From positions 8,892,012 to 8,956,011 of the forward strand of contig CM059623.1 in the NCBI GenBank assembly GCA_030435675.1: 64,000 nt of DNA, read 5' to 3'. Below, piece by piece: positions 32,725 to 44,415 of the stretch (position 1 is its first letter; each line of letters starts with the position of its first letter). The notes beneath the pieces were generated by a model. That model searched no databases and was not told the origin of the DNA. It saw only the letters and a list, made by a program, of their open reading frames with translations. The stretch comes from Steinernema hermaphroditum (taxonomy: Eukaryota > Nematoda > Chromadorea > Rhabditida > Steinernematidae). Both the position numbers and the translations under genes were made by a program.

Positions 32725-35077
32725 TCATTTGCTCGTGAGCTTCCTTTTCTTCGTCCTCGGCGCTAGCGCCTCCTTATCGTCGGCCACGTGATCGACGACG
32801 AATTTAGCGTTCGTAAGCGCACCTCCGACCTCCGAGGGTTGCGTCACGGCTGCCGCTGCCGGGGGCTGTGGCACGAAGACGATGTTGCTGGATCCGTTGA
32901 TGTCCACAGACGTGGTTACTGGAACTGATTGCAGCACTGTCACCACCTGAGTTGGATTCGGGACACGAACTGGAATGGGTTGCGGTGGCTGCGAAAGGAC
33001 AAGCGCCGCCTGCAGACTAGTGACCTGAGGTAGAAGATGGATGTTGCGTTGGAGGACACGGGAGCGGATGATCTCGAAAGCCCATGAGAGGTCCGGGTCT
33101 TCGCGCTTCTGGGGGATCATGCAGCTGTTGGTGAGCGCCTGCCACACCTCCATCGAAGGAAGTGAGATGCCGCCGGCAGTTGAGTTGTGTGGGTTTTGCT
33201 CCGGGACTGGGAAGGCCACTCCGGGGGGTTTTGAGTCGTTTTGAGTGTGGTTGTTGTTGGTTGGAAAGGCGCCGGGAACGGGCGACGGTATCGGCGAGGT
33301 CTCTGTGGCCACAGAGCGCTTCTGCGCCTGACGTTCTGCTTCGGCAGCTTCCGCGAGAACGTCTTCCACCGTCCGGTCCTCGGCTTCGCACTTCAGAACC
33401 ACCTCCTTGACTTCCGTGTAGTCGAAGGGTTCCCCCGTCATCGTGCTGAAGCGGAGCTTGTGCCTCCTCTTGAACGATCGTAGCCACCAGTCGTTTCCCG
33501 TAAACAGTGTAAGGCCTAAAGAGGTCCGTTAGACGACAGATCCAAGAGAACGTTGTGCGAACCCATGCGTTTGGCAATCTCGAGGGCGCTCATCTTGAGT
33601 CTCTCGCAGGTGATCGTCTCGTGTTGCTTCTTGATGAAGCAGAAGAAGTCCCAAACGGCGTTGTAGAAGTCGCGATACGTGAACTTCTTCTCGGGCTCCT
33701 CAAGGACGTCGTCGAACAGCCCCTGCTCCATCGTGAACTGTTGGGGCAGAACCGAATTCGCTGGAAATAAGTATTGGAAAAATTGTGCGCTCGGAGGAAC
33801 TTACTGATCGGGCGGTTCGAGAGGAGCCTGTCGGTGGTCAGCGCAGCGGTGGACGTCGACTGAGCGTCCAGTGGATTCCCTTCGCGAAGCCGCTTCCGCA
33901 GCACATCCTGAAAGTGACGATAATTCTTAGAAAACGCTGCGCAGCTCTTACTCCAACGGTAGAATCCGTCGTGCTCTCATTCAGAAGCTCGTCCGGTGGC
34001 ACTTCTAGGGCTTCATCGTCGCCGGCTGCGTCCGGAGAATCGTCGGGGACTCCTCCGATGGAGTGGCCGAGGTGGTCCAGGCAATAGGTGATCTTGATTT
34101 TCCCGGTTTTCATCAGTCGGATCTAGAAACAGCGAGTGGGAACCTCTGGAGAGATGGCTTACATTGCTGAATGCCGGGCAAGCGGCGTTCTCCTTAGCGA
34201 AATTCGGACGGCAGTGGAAGATGGTCTCCAGGTACTGCTCCGTTTGGTGTGTGGAGTCGCAAGTCATCGTGGAGACGGACTTCAGAGAGCGATTGCGCCA
34301 TTTCTGAAATCATATGGGCGTAAGGAAGCGATCACGACTGAAGAGCTCGGAGTATTGATCCCAATTCCGAAAGAATTACAAATTTATGCGCTATCGATCG
34401 CGAAAACGCCGGAAGAGCGCCTTAATTCGGAAAAAATGGCCATAACGGCTTCGGGGCGCTTTTTGGAGAGAAAAAAGTGAGTGGAATGCGCGTGCGTGGG
34501 AACGGTGACAGAGCATGTGGCGGCATTCTTCGACCCTCCGAGGAGGGGAGGAGCCTCTCCTGCTCACCTTGAATTTGTCCTGGTCGTCGAAGACCCGCGT
34601 GTAGGACATGAACTTGGAGTCGGCGGCCTCCTTGGAGTTGGAGTGGTGGGACCTCGCGTGGACTACCAGCTGGGGCTGCGAGAAGACGACGACGTTGCAG
34701 AGGTCGATGGGGCAGGAAAGGGCGCTCTGCTCCTCGATGTTCTTCGAGCGGTGCACGCGGCCCATGTGGCTTGCGAGCACGGTGCGCGTGTCGAATGCCG
34801 CCAGGCACAGATAGCATATCAATCCGGGCTGCAAGGCGGGATCTTCGCGCGCTTCCCGCAAGTGACCCACCTTTTGCAGCTGCTCGCTGACAGTCGGCTG
34901 GGGCGTCGGCTCCCGTTTCACGGCCTGCAGTTCTGAGTCCGACGAAGCGTCGATGCTCTCCCTCTTGATCTTCTCGACAAGGTTCAACAGGCTCAGCGTC
35001 TGCGACTGCTCCGCATGGCCCGACTCGATGCTCGTTTCGTCGGTCGAGTTCCTCATCGACTGGCGACGTCTTCGCAT
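32725..35077 (-). CDS. C2H2 zinc-finger protein with CENP-B/Tc5-type helix-turn-helix
   Basis: ATG 35077 is chosen as the first Met in frame after a CTGCAG. The N-terminal exon (35077-34568) has two C2H2-like fingers: C-Y-L-C-x12-H-M-G-R-V-H and C-P-I-D-L-C-x12-H-A-R-S-H-H. Next comes a C-x-x-H-type segment (FHCRPNFAKENAACPAF; ITYCLDHLGHSIG) resembling FAR1/MULE-type zinc motifs. Then a helix-turn-helix block: AVWDFFCFIKKQHETI, EIAKRMG-LTLFTGNDWWLRSFKRRHKL, matching the second half of CENP-B/Tc5 transposase DNA-binding domains. Splicing out a 47-bp intron (33562-33516) joins KRMG to LTLF and makes the motif continuous. The rest is Q/P/V-rich, ending in a basic KKRKLTSK. No DDE nuclease is seen. 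It is probably a nuclear DNA-binding regulator derived in part from a transposase. It is divergent from a gene with the same HTH. Confidence 0.78.
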
Positions 35078-36488
35078 TGTACCCACGAAGGGACCAGAAG
35101 ACCGTCGCGATCTGCAGGAAAACGGAGTGGAGGCGCCGCCTCTCGAAAACAACGCGGCACAAAGGGGAGAGAGAAGTGCTCGCGCGGACAAATTTAGGAG
35201 CGGAGCAAGGAGGAGCGAAGGCAGAAGTGAAGCGAAAAAAGGATCGAAACGACAGACGCAACCGAGTGAGACGCCCACCCGCAGAGCCTCTGCTGCGAGG
35301 CCGACACACCCCTAGCAACACTGCGAAGGAGGGGCATCGGGAGCTCCGCCTCCCTCCGCTTCGCTCGGACGCAAAGAGTGCGGAGGAGCGGCGGCGGAAA
35401 CTCGAATATCACGGCCAAGTAGCTCCACTCCATTACCGTAGCACTTCGCCATTAGGCCCTAATTGTGTCGGGAAGTGCTCCCGAAGTGAGCCGATGGCGC
35501 AAAAAGGGGCCCGAGAACGTAAGGGGACCGAAATTGCCACATTTGGATAGCGAGGATTGCGCCGAGATCGATATGTTAATTAACGGGATTTCGCACTCTT
35601 CGGAATCACTTTTCGGACTGCACACGATTCGTCGCACGTTCGTCCCGGACGTCTTCTTCTCCTTCTGCCGTCGACGCCTCGTCTTCTCCGTCTCCACTCG
35701 TCTGCCGCCTCTCCGATCGTGGCGCTCTCTTCTCCGCCACCGTCCGCCACTGTTTCTCTCGCGCCGCTCCATCGTTCAGCTCACGCAGTTTTATTTTCGC
35801 GCCGTTTTTGTGATAACGCTGAACTTTTTGACCCGTTTTTCCTCACAGCGCTCCTTCTGGAGCCTTTTAGCGCCATTGTTCACGGTATACGGTAACCTGG
35901 TGTTTTGCGAGACGAGCTTTCCTCGGATAAGAAGGAGATTATATCGACTGAAAAACCGAAGCTTCTTGGAGCTTTATCCACTGAGAAACGATTTCCGGTC
36001 CTCGTTCAGTCCCTCCACTCAAGGACCGCCATCTCTCCCTATGCTCGGAACGTGATCAAAGCGCCGAGTTCGTTCCAAAAGAAAACTGTGAAATCTTCAT
36101 CAGATCATCGTGGTGGGATGCCGCCCTAACATGGCGAGGACGTTGAGGAAGTCGTGTAATTTTCGAATCAGAGCAAACGAGTGACTGCGGAGTCATTGTT
36201 TGCGCACACATAATTCGACCGGACTCTGAACAATAAAGAGGTGCGATGAAAACATCCTGACGTCGGCAAACAGCAATTTCTCGAAGAGATTTTCTGATAT
36301 TTATCTTCCTAATCCGGCGTACTCTTCTCTTCTGGCCGAGTCGCAGGAACGCAGGGGAGTGGGGGATCATCCCGGCATTTCGACTTTTCTGCAATTGCCG
36401 AGCGCGTAACAAATGGTTCGCGCATCATTTATCTGCTGTATAATTAAACGAATCGGGATTAATGTTCGCGTTTCCAGAGAAATTCACC
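35078..36488. promoter_or_regulatory. Divergent intergenic region between the two CENP-B-HTH genes
   Basis: 1.4 kb between divergent starts. The minus-gene side is G/A-rich (35100-35420), the plus-gene side AT-richer. TACCGTA and TACGGTA occur near 35435 and 35893. A 196-codon plus-strand frame (35465-36055) is low-quality (arginine/serine/phenylalanine runs) and I do not call it. Confidence 0.4.
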
Positions 36489-38753
36489 ATGGACGATGAC
36501 GAACGAGGCGCGGAGGACGTCGAACAGGGCCAAGAGGGGGATGATGGAGAGGTGCCGGAAGAAGGGACATCAGGAGAACCGAAGAAGGTAGCGCTCGAGA
36601 AGGACTTCGTGGTTGCCGAGGTCATTGTAGAGGTTCCTAGGATAGTCATGGATCCGGACGGTAAGTGGTCGACCGTTGTCAAGAGTGTATTTCTCTCCGT
36701 TCTACCGTAATATTCATGCTCACCAGCTCTCCTTTCAGAAATCGTCGAAGAACCGACTCCCTCTCGACGCTCGACGAGATCAGCTTCGAAGAAGGCGACG
36801 CAAAGCATCCACGAAACAGTTGCGAGAAGGCCAAGCGTGGACAATTCTCCCCTTATTGAAGGTATCATAACACAAATGGTTAAGATGAGTGTGTGCCTTA
36901 GATTCTGATGACCACGACAATGACATTACAGTCGTGGAAGCCACCCCTGTGAAGCGGAAGCGAGGCCGTCCACGGAAAGTGCCTAGGATGGACGAAGCAG
37001 AAACCAAGAGGCTCCGAGTGTCGGTGCCTCCTTTTTCTTCCCATGCAGAGGAAAACAAGAAAGCGCCCACCATTTATCGCATTAAGGACGGCAAACTAGT
37101 CTCGAGCGCTATTGCTTGCAGCTCCACCGTTACGCCGGCAGCAGCTGCTCATCGCCAGAAACCGAACGGGAATGCCGTGCAGTCGCAGCAGGATCTTGGA
37201 CTCTACGAGGTTCGGCGATGTGAATTATAGCGTTAAACAAGAGACTTTGCTTTAGAAAATTGGAGTTCACATCAGAAAGGCAGGCATCTCTAGCTCCTAC
37301 TGCCTGAAGAAGTTGGACGACGACTCTGTGGTGACAAAAGGTGAGCAAAGAGTCAGCTGCGTTTGGACTAATCATAATCATCCGCAGTTATGGAAATTTT
37401 GCGCCCTCGAAGTGGTCTTCATTCCTCGTACGATGTCGTAACGGCGCTTGTCCGCTTGGGAGTGCTTTGTGTCGACGATCCAATTCTCCCATCGCGAAAC
37501 AACAACAACAACCAGGACGAAAGCACTCTCATCAAGAATCTCCTGGAGCAGCTTCACCAGGGACCCAGCAGTGCTCCCGACAACTCGTGAGTTTGGCGAA
37601 CCCGTCGTGTTCATCGAAGGAATCTTCTCAGGAACGACGACGTCGTTGTCATCGGCGAATCTGAGTCCGTATCGTGTGATGTGAAACCATCTTCGAGCGA
37701 AATGGACAGCGCGTCTGGAGAGTTGGCGTTCAACAGTGTCCTGAAGAGCATTCCGGCCAAACGAGGCAAATGCACATTTGCCGGCCTCAATGAAGCTGTG
37801 TGGAAATTCTTCGTGGGCTGCGCCGATGCTGGCGTGAAACTGAATGGCCGGATTCTGCGGCAGAGGGCCTTTTCGATCGCGAAACGGATGGACTTGACCA
37901 CCTTCAGGGCGTCGGAGGGCTGGCTCAACGCATTCAAGTACCGTCACAAGATCGATTTCGGGCGTATGACTGGCAGTCCATACGACTACAGTAATGGGTT
38001 CGAAGCCGATCTGGAATCGGTTAACAGCGACACGAGAACCTACAATGAGCCAACGGTCCGAGAAGGTTGGTTTTCTTATTCGATAGTGTGGTGAACGTCT
38101 AGTTTAGTGGTGACGAACGCCTCTAACCTCAACATGTCCGCCAAGTCATTTCTTCTGAATCAAACGGACCATTTCACGCCGGAAACGAATGGCGAAGCCG
38201 TGTCGAAGATCAGTGCAAATCAGTATGTACAGCAGATAGCCGCGTCGAAGGCCCGCGCATCCGTTTCCTCCGAGCAGAGTGCAAACGGTATCTCAGCCAA
38301 ACCAATCTTGGCTTTACTGACTGTGGGATGCTTTCAGAAGACGTCATGGAGGTACCGGTGGAGGAGTCCCCTCCGCCTGCGGATACTCCTCCCATACCCG
38401 CAGTGGAGGAAGTGGATCCTGGCTCCTCAACCATTCAGTCCCTGGTGCGCAGCTGTGTCTTTACCGTTCCCGATGAACGTGTCCAAGCAGCAGTCGATAC
38501 TCTAAGATCATATATTCTCACATCTAACAATCTGGATCTCTTGAAGCCGCTCTCTAAAATCCAGGAAACTCTTGCCAAAGCCGCTCCGATCTCACAACCC
38601 TCAGTAGTCAAAACGGTGGCCGCGCCAACGCCCACCATCGCCAGCGTGCTAGCGGAGCAGGTTCCTCTGCAGAACCCAGTGGGAACGTCGCGGATGCTCA
38701 TCAGAAGAACGCTGCCGACGCGGACTCCTATCAAATTCCCTGAAGGTAAATAA
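36489..38753 (+). CDS. AT-hook protein with CENP-B/Tc5-type helix-turn-helix
   Basis: Start ATG 36489 follows GTTTCCAG, a likely leader acceptor. About nine exons. The N terminus is acidic (MDDDERGAEDVEQ). An AT-hook follows, K-R-K-R-G-R-P-R-K-V, which binds the minor groove of AT-rich DNA. An unrecognised segment with HIRKAGISSSYCLKKL and EILRPRSGLHSSYDVV precedes the HTH block: AVWKFFVGCADAGVKL, SIAKRMDLTTFRASEGWLNAFKYRHKI, then M-T-G-S-P-Y-D-Y. The last residues align to those in the neighbouring minus-strand gene (KRMGLTLFTGNDWWLRSFKRRHKL, M-T-G-E-P-F-D-Y). The C terminus is P/V/S-rich. No nuclease domain is visible, so I infer a domesticated DNA-binding protein. The terminal stop at 38753 could be followed by another exon if GAAG-GTAAAT is a donor. 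Confidence 0.75.
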
Positions 38754-39505
38754 TTGAGTAGAGACTTGTTTTAAACTTGGAAGCCAGGGCGAACCTCCAA
38801 CATCAAGCTCTTCCCGAAAGTCCACTATCAGCCAACACTTCCTGACGACCCGACGAAAACTCATTGCCAGCCATCGTTTCCGGACGACTCGACGGAATAA
38901 GGTGTACAGCTGCAGAGTCATCACCCAGTTGGAGAGGGCTGACATATAGGGTCACTTTTTCACTTGTCATTGTTGAGTTATCGCGGTGCAACCGCAAAGA
39001 AAGACTTTATTCGTAATAAAACATTTTCTGATAGCTGTCCAGGGCGCATGGGAGTTGAGAAACGCAAGCACATCCACGGTCATCTCTGTGCGAAGTCTTC
39101 TCGCACTTCCTGTGAGAGAGATATGTCAAATTGAATCCAAAGGAAGGAAACTTTTCATGGACGAACATATCCCCTTTACGGAACCGCGCAATTCAAACGC
39201 AGGAAAAAGACACCTCGCTTGCTCGAGTCTAGTAGATAGACACTTGTCTCGGTCTTACAGTAGCTGTCGTTTGCGCTCACTCACTCCCACTTGCTCGAGT
39301 TTAGCAGACTCGTTTGTCTCACTCTAAGAGGCGCTCGCGTTTGAACTCTGCTGCAAAGTCACTGCTCATGTTGGTCGTTCTTTCCACGCTCCGATTTTTC
39401 TGCTTTTACCCGTGTAACATTCCTTCAATGTGATTTTTAAATTTGTTTCAGTCCCGGCAAGTCCGCGCTTTCGTCGCCGTGTCCTTATTTTTAAGCAACA
39501 CGCCA
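38754..39505. other. Intergenic, with a short degenerate tandem repeat
   Basis: About 39214-39330 holds two diverged copies of a ~70-bp unit (CTTGCTCGAGTCTAGTAGA... and CTTGCTCGAGTTTAGCAGA..., each followed by TTGTCTC and a T-rich/CGC end). A minus-strand 98-codon frame at 38649-38945 overlaps the preceding gene and is not supported. 39330-39505 is probably the outron of the RMDN gene. Confidence 0.4.
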
Positions 39506-40330
39506 TGGTATGTCTAACCCTGCAACAATCGCTTACGAGTTTTTATAGACTATGTACGCCGAAATCGACAATCTGTTGGACAAAGGCGAGGGCATGCAAG
39601 CCTACGAGATGGTCAAGAAGGTGGTTTTTTGTCGTTGGACAAAAGTTATAAAGAGACTTTTTCAGCTCCTTAGAGAAGACAAGGACGACGTTGAACTTCT
39701 CTGGAGACTTGCCATGGCGTGCCATGTGTATGGATCGTCGCTCGGCAAGAAAGAAGAGAACAAGAAGAAGGAACTTATTCTGGAAGGGCGCGACGCTGGT
39801 GCAGCCGCTTACAAGTCGAATGAGAAGGACTTCAATGTGGTGATGTGGGCCGCAGTCCTCTCTGGAGAAGCGTCCGATTACCTGGGAACGAAGGACCGCA
39901 TCCAAGAGGGGCATAAGTTCAAGGAGTACCTGGACAAGGCACTCACGATGAAACCCACAGAATACTCTCTGCTGCATATGCGTGGACGTTTTGCATACAC
40001 TGTTGCAAACCTCGGATGGCTCGGTATATCTACATGTAGATTTAATTTAGGCGGTTTATTTTTGCAGAACGGAAGGCCGCCTCCGCGCTCTTTGGCGCAC
40101 CTCCTACGGCCACCATAGATGAGGCTCTGCGTGACTTCGAAGAGACAGACCGACTGAAGCCGCAATGGATCGAAAACCTTTTGTTTCTCTCTCGCTGCTA
40201 CATTGCCAAGGGAAATAAAGCGGGTGCTCTCAAGTGCCTGAAGACTGCCGATGGCCTGGAAGCTGCTGACGAAGGAGAACGGGATCTGCAGATCGAGGCC
40301 CGTAAGCTGCTGGCGAAACATTCGAAGTAA
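39506..40330 (+). CDS. rmd-1: Regulator of microtubule dynamics (RMDN/RMD-1)
   Basis: Exons 39506-39508 (only the ATG), 39549-39620, 39666-40023 and 40068-40330 give about 231 residues. TPR-like helices are visible: D-V-E-L-L-W-R-L-A-M-A-C-H near residue 35, a K-x-Y-L-D-K-A-L-T-M-K-P block, L-L-H-M-R-G-R-F-A-Y-T-V-A-N-L-G-W-L-E-R-K-A-A-S-A-L-F in the middle, and L-K-P-Q-W-I-E-N-L-L-F-L-S-R-C-Y near the end. These are the core of the RMDN family. RMD-1 in C. elegans associates with spindle microtubules and helps chromosome segregation; vertebrate RMDN3 sits at ER-mitochondria contacts. The nematode form here has no membrane anchor. The first exon ends directly after ATG. AATAAA occurs near 40385. 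Confidence 0.93.
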
Positions 40331-40847
40331 GCTTAGTAATATTCAGAAATGTAATATATTGTGGATTGTTTTTATAGTTTATATAAATAAAGTGAGTGTT
40401 GATTTGCGGGTTCTCGGAGTGTTGAAGGGGTGGTGTGGTCGTTGTGTTTCTCTCTCTCTTTGGGATATCTCTTTCTGCCGAATGCTTGTTTTCTAATGTG
40501 ACCCACACACCGTATCCACAGTTAGTCACGGGTGAAGATCCTATCCAGGGCTGCCCATCGCCTTTCGGTTTATGTAATACTGGTAAATCATGTTTTCTTT
40601 TACGAAGTTCTCCGCTCATTCGAAACAACCTCCCGAAAAATGTGCACTTTTAGCTTTTATGCAAAGAGCCTCATTTGCACACCCACCCTCAATTTGCACT
40701 TTGCTTGTTTTGATCTGAAGATGTGATATCGACCTCTTTTGAACGCCCGTCGAAGTTCGATCTAAGAATAGCCAGAGGAAGTGGCGATGAAACCCGAGAA
40801 GGCGAGACGCTAATTAGTGCTACTCGAAAGATGACTACAGATTACTG

Positions 40848-41957
40848 TATTGTCCGATCAACGGCGAATGTCACCGCCGCAGTTCGTTGTAGGACCGCAA
40901 TCAGGGACACGATTGAGTCCGTTATAAGGGGATTTCCGGGTTTCTGACTGAATAAGTGGATTATTTCGAAGACAAAGCCGTTTTTCAAAATTCCGCTTTG
41001 ATAGAAGTGTTCGCCGATCGCCGAAGAAGCGTATGCATCGGTTTGCGGCGCATTTTCTACTTTCCTCGCAAAGTTATAACGGTTTTGAGGCGCGCACGTT
41101 CGTGTTCGCTGATTGTTTCCATCAGTTCGATGGATTTATCGTGCGGTTTCTTGCTTTATTTATTGTTTTCTACAAATTCTATTATTCGCAGAACTCCAAA
41201 CGGTAAAATTATCAAAGTCGAAGTGTGTAAGAGCAAGGCTGTTGGCTTTCGCTCGACAGTCATGGGCGACCGAAAAGGAGGAATCAAGAAGACACGCTCA
41301 GTGTGAAACTGAGGAACTGAGGAACGCCTTGGCAGATGCTAACCAGCAACTGATGTTAGCGCATCAGGAAATATCATTGCTAAGGAAAAACAATGATGCG
41401 CAGATTGTACGAATCTGCGAACTAGAGAAGGTAGCTCTTAATCTAAACCTGTTGAACAGAGCTTCTACGGGCTCATGTCGAGTTACTTCCAGGCAATCAT
41501 GCTCGAAACTACTTAAAGCATGTCTCGAAAGTAGAAAATGAATTTAAGCTTTTGATATGGCCTATGACGACCATATTGTGCTGCCGCGCGCTTGTCAGTC
41601 AGTCCCATTTGTCGTTATTGGGGCTATGTGGCTGATAAAGCTTGATCAAATTCGTGCGTAGTGCGAAAGGTCCATCGAAATGATGGAGACAATAAGCTAA
41701 AACGAACATGCGCTCCTCAAAACCGTTATAACTTTGTGAGGATAGTAGAAAATGCGCCGCAAACCGATGCATACGCTTCTTCGGCGATCGGCGAACACTT
41801 CTATCAAAGCGGAATTTTGAAAAACGGTTTTGTCTTCGAAATAATCCACTTATTCAGTCAGAAACCCGGAAATCCCCTTATAACGGACTCAATCGTGTCC
41901 CTGATTGCGGTCCTGCAACGAACTGCGGCGGTGACATTCGCCGTTGATCGGACAATA
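40848..41957. mobile_element. 1.1-kb inverted-repeat element with TA target duplication
   Basis: The left arm (40850 to about 41145) and the right arm (about 41658-41955) are inverted copies. The first ~255 bp are about 97% identical and the inner ~40 bp are diverged. The termini read TTGTCCGATCAACGG and its complement, and each end is flanked by TA (40848-40849 and 41956-41957). A TA duplication is typical of Tc1/mariner-type elements, but the termini do not match Tc1 (CAGTG). No transposase is present, so it is non-autonomous. The ~510-bp centre (41146-41657) holds a coiled-coil-coding segment, listed separately. Confidence 0.85.
41186..41429 (+). pseudogene. Possible captured coding exon inside the inverted-repeat element
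   Basis: Between the arms, a segment preceded by TATTCGCAG and followed by GTAGCT is open in one frame and encodes a helical sequence (EELRNALADANQQLMLAHQ, then EISLLRKNNDAQIVRICELE). Composition and heptads suggest a genuine coiled coil, resembling the shugoshin N-terminal type only in a general way. No ATG opens the frame; one downstream splice tested runs into a stop within eight codons. I read it as a captured gene fragment or exon of an unresolved transcript. Confidence 0.35.
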
Positions 41958-44415
41958 ATTAAGTCGTCGGCATCGAGACGCCTCGATTAACGAACTCTTC
42001 AGTCATCCTCTGAACTTCTTGAATCTTTTTGGACCAAAATTGTCATGTTCGTATTCTATCTAGGTAATATGACCTAGAGATAGAGATAAAGGCGCTTTAA
42101 GGATTATGGTTGTTATGGGACCACTCTTAGAAAGTCAACTTAATTCAAAGAACACTTTGCGTCGCCACAGATTATCCTAAATCGGCCGCTCTTATGTCGC
42201 CCTTATTAAGTTGTAAAGTAGCTCTGCTCCTCGGCCATCTATCTGGTTTTCTCTGTCCCTGTTTAACTCCTTCCTCACTTTCCCAGTAGTAGAAGGTTGA
42301 TAGATGTGCGTTCGCCGAGTCACCGCTGCGGCTAATGAATTCTTAACGATCTCGCTCGTTTGGAATTCGCGAGCAGCAGATGAAACGAATATTTCCTCAT
42401 TTGCAAGAATGACTTCTATTGCAAAAATGTGTGATATATCGAGAAGAAGGAACTCTCATCGTAGGCAACGAGGATCTGATGCTGAGGTCGCATCGAAGTT
42501 CTTGTCCCCTGGTGCCTCTGCAGTCGTTTTTGTGCGCCACGTCAGTCCGTATCCACAGAAGGCTTTTGTGTTCGGCGGGGAACACGTGATTCGTGTTCTG
42601 ACGCGAAGAAACGTTCGCGACAACAAGGGAACTGGTTTAACGGTTTACAGCTGCTCTTTTGCTCGATCCCGATCCCCAAACCGTCCCTGCTCCCCTGGCC
42701 CCCAAGACACAATCACCGTATCAGCGGCGTCTAATCCGCCGATCAAACAGAGCCTCTTCTTCCTCGCAAAGATCGTCTTTTTGTGCAGCCAGTCACCTTT
42801 TTGCGTCACCGGGCCTTAATCACTTGATCGCCGCCCCAATATTTATCACAGTCGCCGAATCACGCGGCTCCGAGAAAACATTTGAATGTCGACTTCTTCT
42901 CTGTTTTCGATTATGATTCGCCGAAAGACACGAGAGGCGCCGAACGGGGGTCATTAGTCATCGCCAGAGGCTCCTCCGTAGCCTGGACACCGACGAAAGA
43001 AGCGCCTCTCAGAATCCGAAAAAAGATTTCGGAGATCGCCGCCGCCTCCTTGACGACGCAGCCACTCGGCGAACCCCGAAGGGAAGGAGAGGGTCGGCAA
43101 AAAGCGAAGAAGTGACACGTCAGCCTTCGGATTTCGAAATAAATTAAAAGGGTCTGCTGACGTAACCGAATAATTGGCGCCGCCGCGTCGAGGTCCCTAT
43201 TGGTTTTCGGAGGCGACGCGGATTTTGTGACTTGACTTCGATTTTTTTTGTGACATGTATGCATGGTCTTTGTGGACGTGGAAAGCCGAAGAGATTGAGC
43301 TTCGGAGGTTGAGCTGTAAAGATGCCCGATTTCTGTAGAATTGTAGTTTAAGAAAAAAGGAAAGTCGGTGACTGACGTAGGCACCCCGAAAAGCTCTAAA
43401 AATGGTTTCGAGCTTAATCGGGCGCGACACCAAAGAGTGCCAAAAAGAGTTGCTAACCGGTCTCCAGAACTCCCGACTCCAATATGACATTTTGTATTTA
43501 TGTTCTGCGTCGTTTCAAGACTCTCTATAGACCGGATCGTCTGCAAACCAATTCAGAGATGGTCTGTAGACCGAAAAGGGCACGGTCTTTTGTGCAGTTC
43601 TCTGCAAAACACCCCCGCCCCTCAAAGTACAAAAACGCATCCCTAAAATAGAGCCTCCCTCCCTTCCTTATCGCTCCGTTCCCCTTATCAGATCCGAAAA
43701 ACCCCTCCGATGACTAACATGCCACTAAGTGGCTCCCGAACGTACTATTCCACCAGAGCCTCTGAAGGCCCTCTGAAGGCCCTCTGAAGGCCCTCTGAAC
43801 CTCGTTCTGGCGCACTCGGAACCCCAAACGGGAAGCGGCGGCGGCAAACCCGAGAAGACGCGCGTCGTCTCCAACAGGTTCCTTCCTCTCCGCGCCTCCC
43901 TTCGGTCTCCCGATTCCGCCGATGCAGGAGTGCGCCGCCGGCGATCGCTCATGCAGAGACTCCCGCCCGCCCCCGACTCCTCTTTTCTCTTTTTTATGCA
44001 CTTTTACGATTAAAGCGCCGCGAACGCGATTACTACGATCAGGAGCCGGGAGTCCCGATCGGCTCCCCCGCCGCCGCACACCTAACCGCCCGACTCGTCT
44101 TGCGTCTTCCTTGACCCAGATCCGGTCGCGTCGCGCACCCCGAACTGCAACACGCGTTCCTCTTCGACTGTCACGTCGTCGCCGACCCAAAGGAGATCCG
44201 ATTAGCCTCCGGCCGGGCCTCCGGGGACCCGGATGTCCCGCATCGATCGTGCCTGCCCCCTCACGTGATCCCATATAACGCCGACGTTCGATCAATCACG
44301 CCGCGCCTCTTTCAGAATCGGACGTTCTCTCTCCATGCGCTTCTGAGCCTCGACTCCCGCCACTTCCCGTCCACTGCCCCTTTATGAAAATCCCCAGAAT
44401 CGTCCGCACCGCGTC
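41958..44415. other. Intergenic region upstream of TMEM131
   Basis: No gene is supported in 2.4 kb. Open frames (42304-42819 +; 43546-42911 -; 44295-43714 -) are low-complexity or arginine/serine-rich with no domain. A short tandem repeat lies at 43761-43799. GTCTGTAGACC and related GTCT/AGAC motifs recur at 43520-43590. 43960-44400 is GC-rich and likely promoter-proximal to TMEM131. Confidence 0.4.
43761..43799. repeat. 11-bp tandem repeat (TCTGAAGGCCC), about 3.5 copies
   Basis: TCTGAAGGCCC is repeated three times followed by a partial TCTGAA copy. Identity between full copies is complete. No function is apparent. Confidence 0.8.

Noticed and set aside
35465..36055. 196-codon plus-strand frame between the HTH genes
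   Set aside because: Low-quality composition and no ATG-linked context; lies in a divergent promoter region.
42911..43546. 211-codon minus-strand frame
   Set aside because: No domain, serine/threonine-rich chance-like sequence, overlaps a shorter opposing frame.
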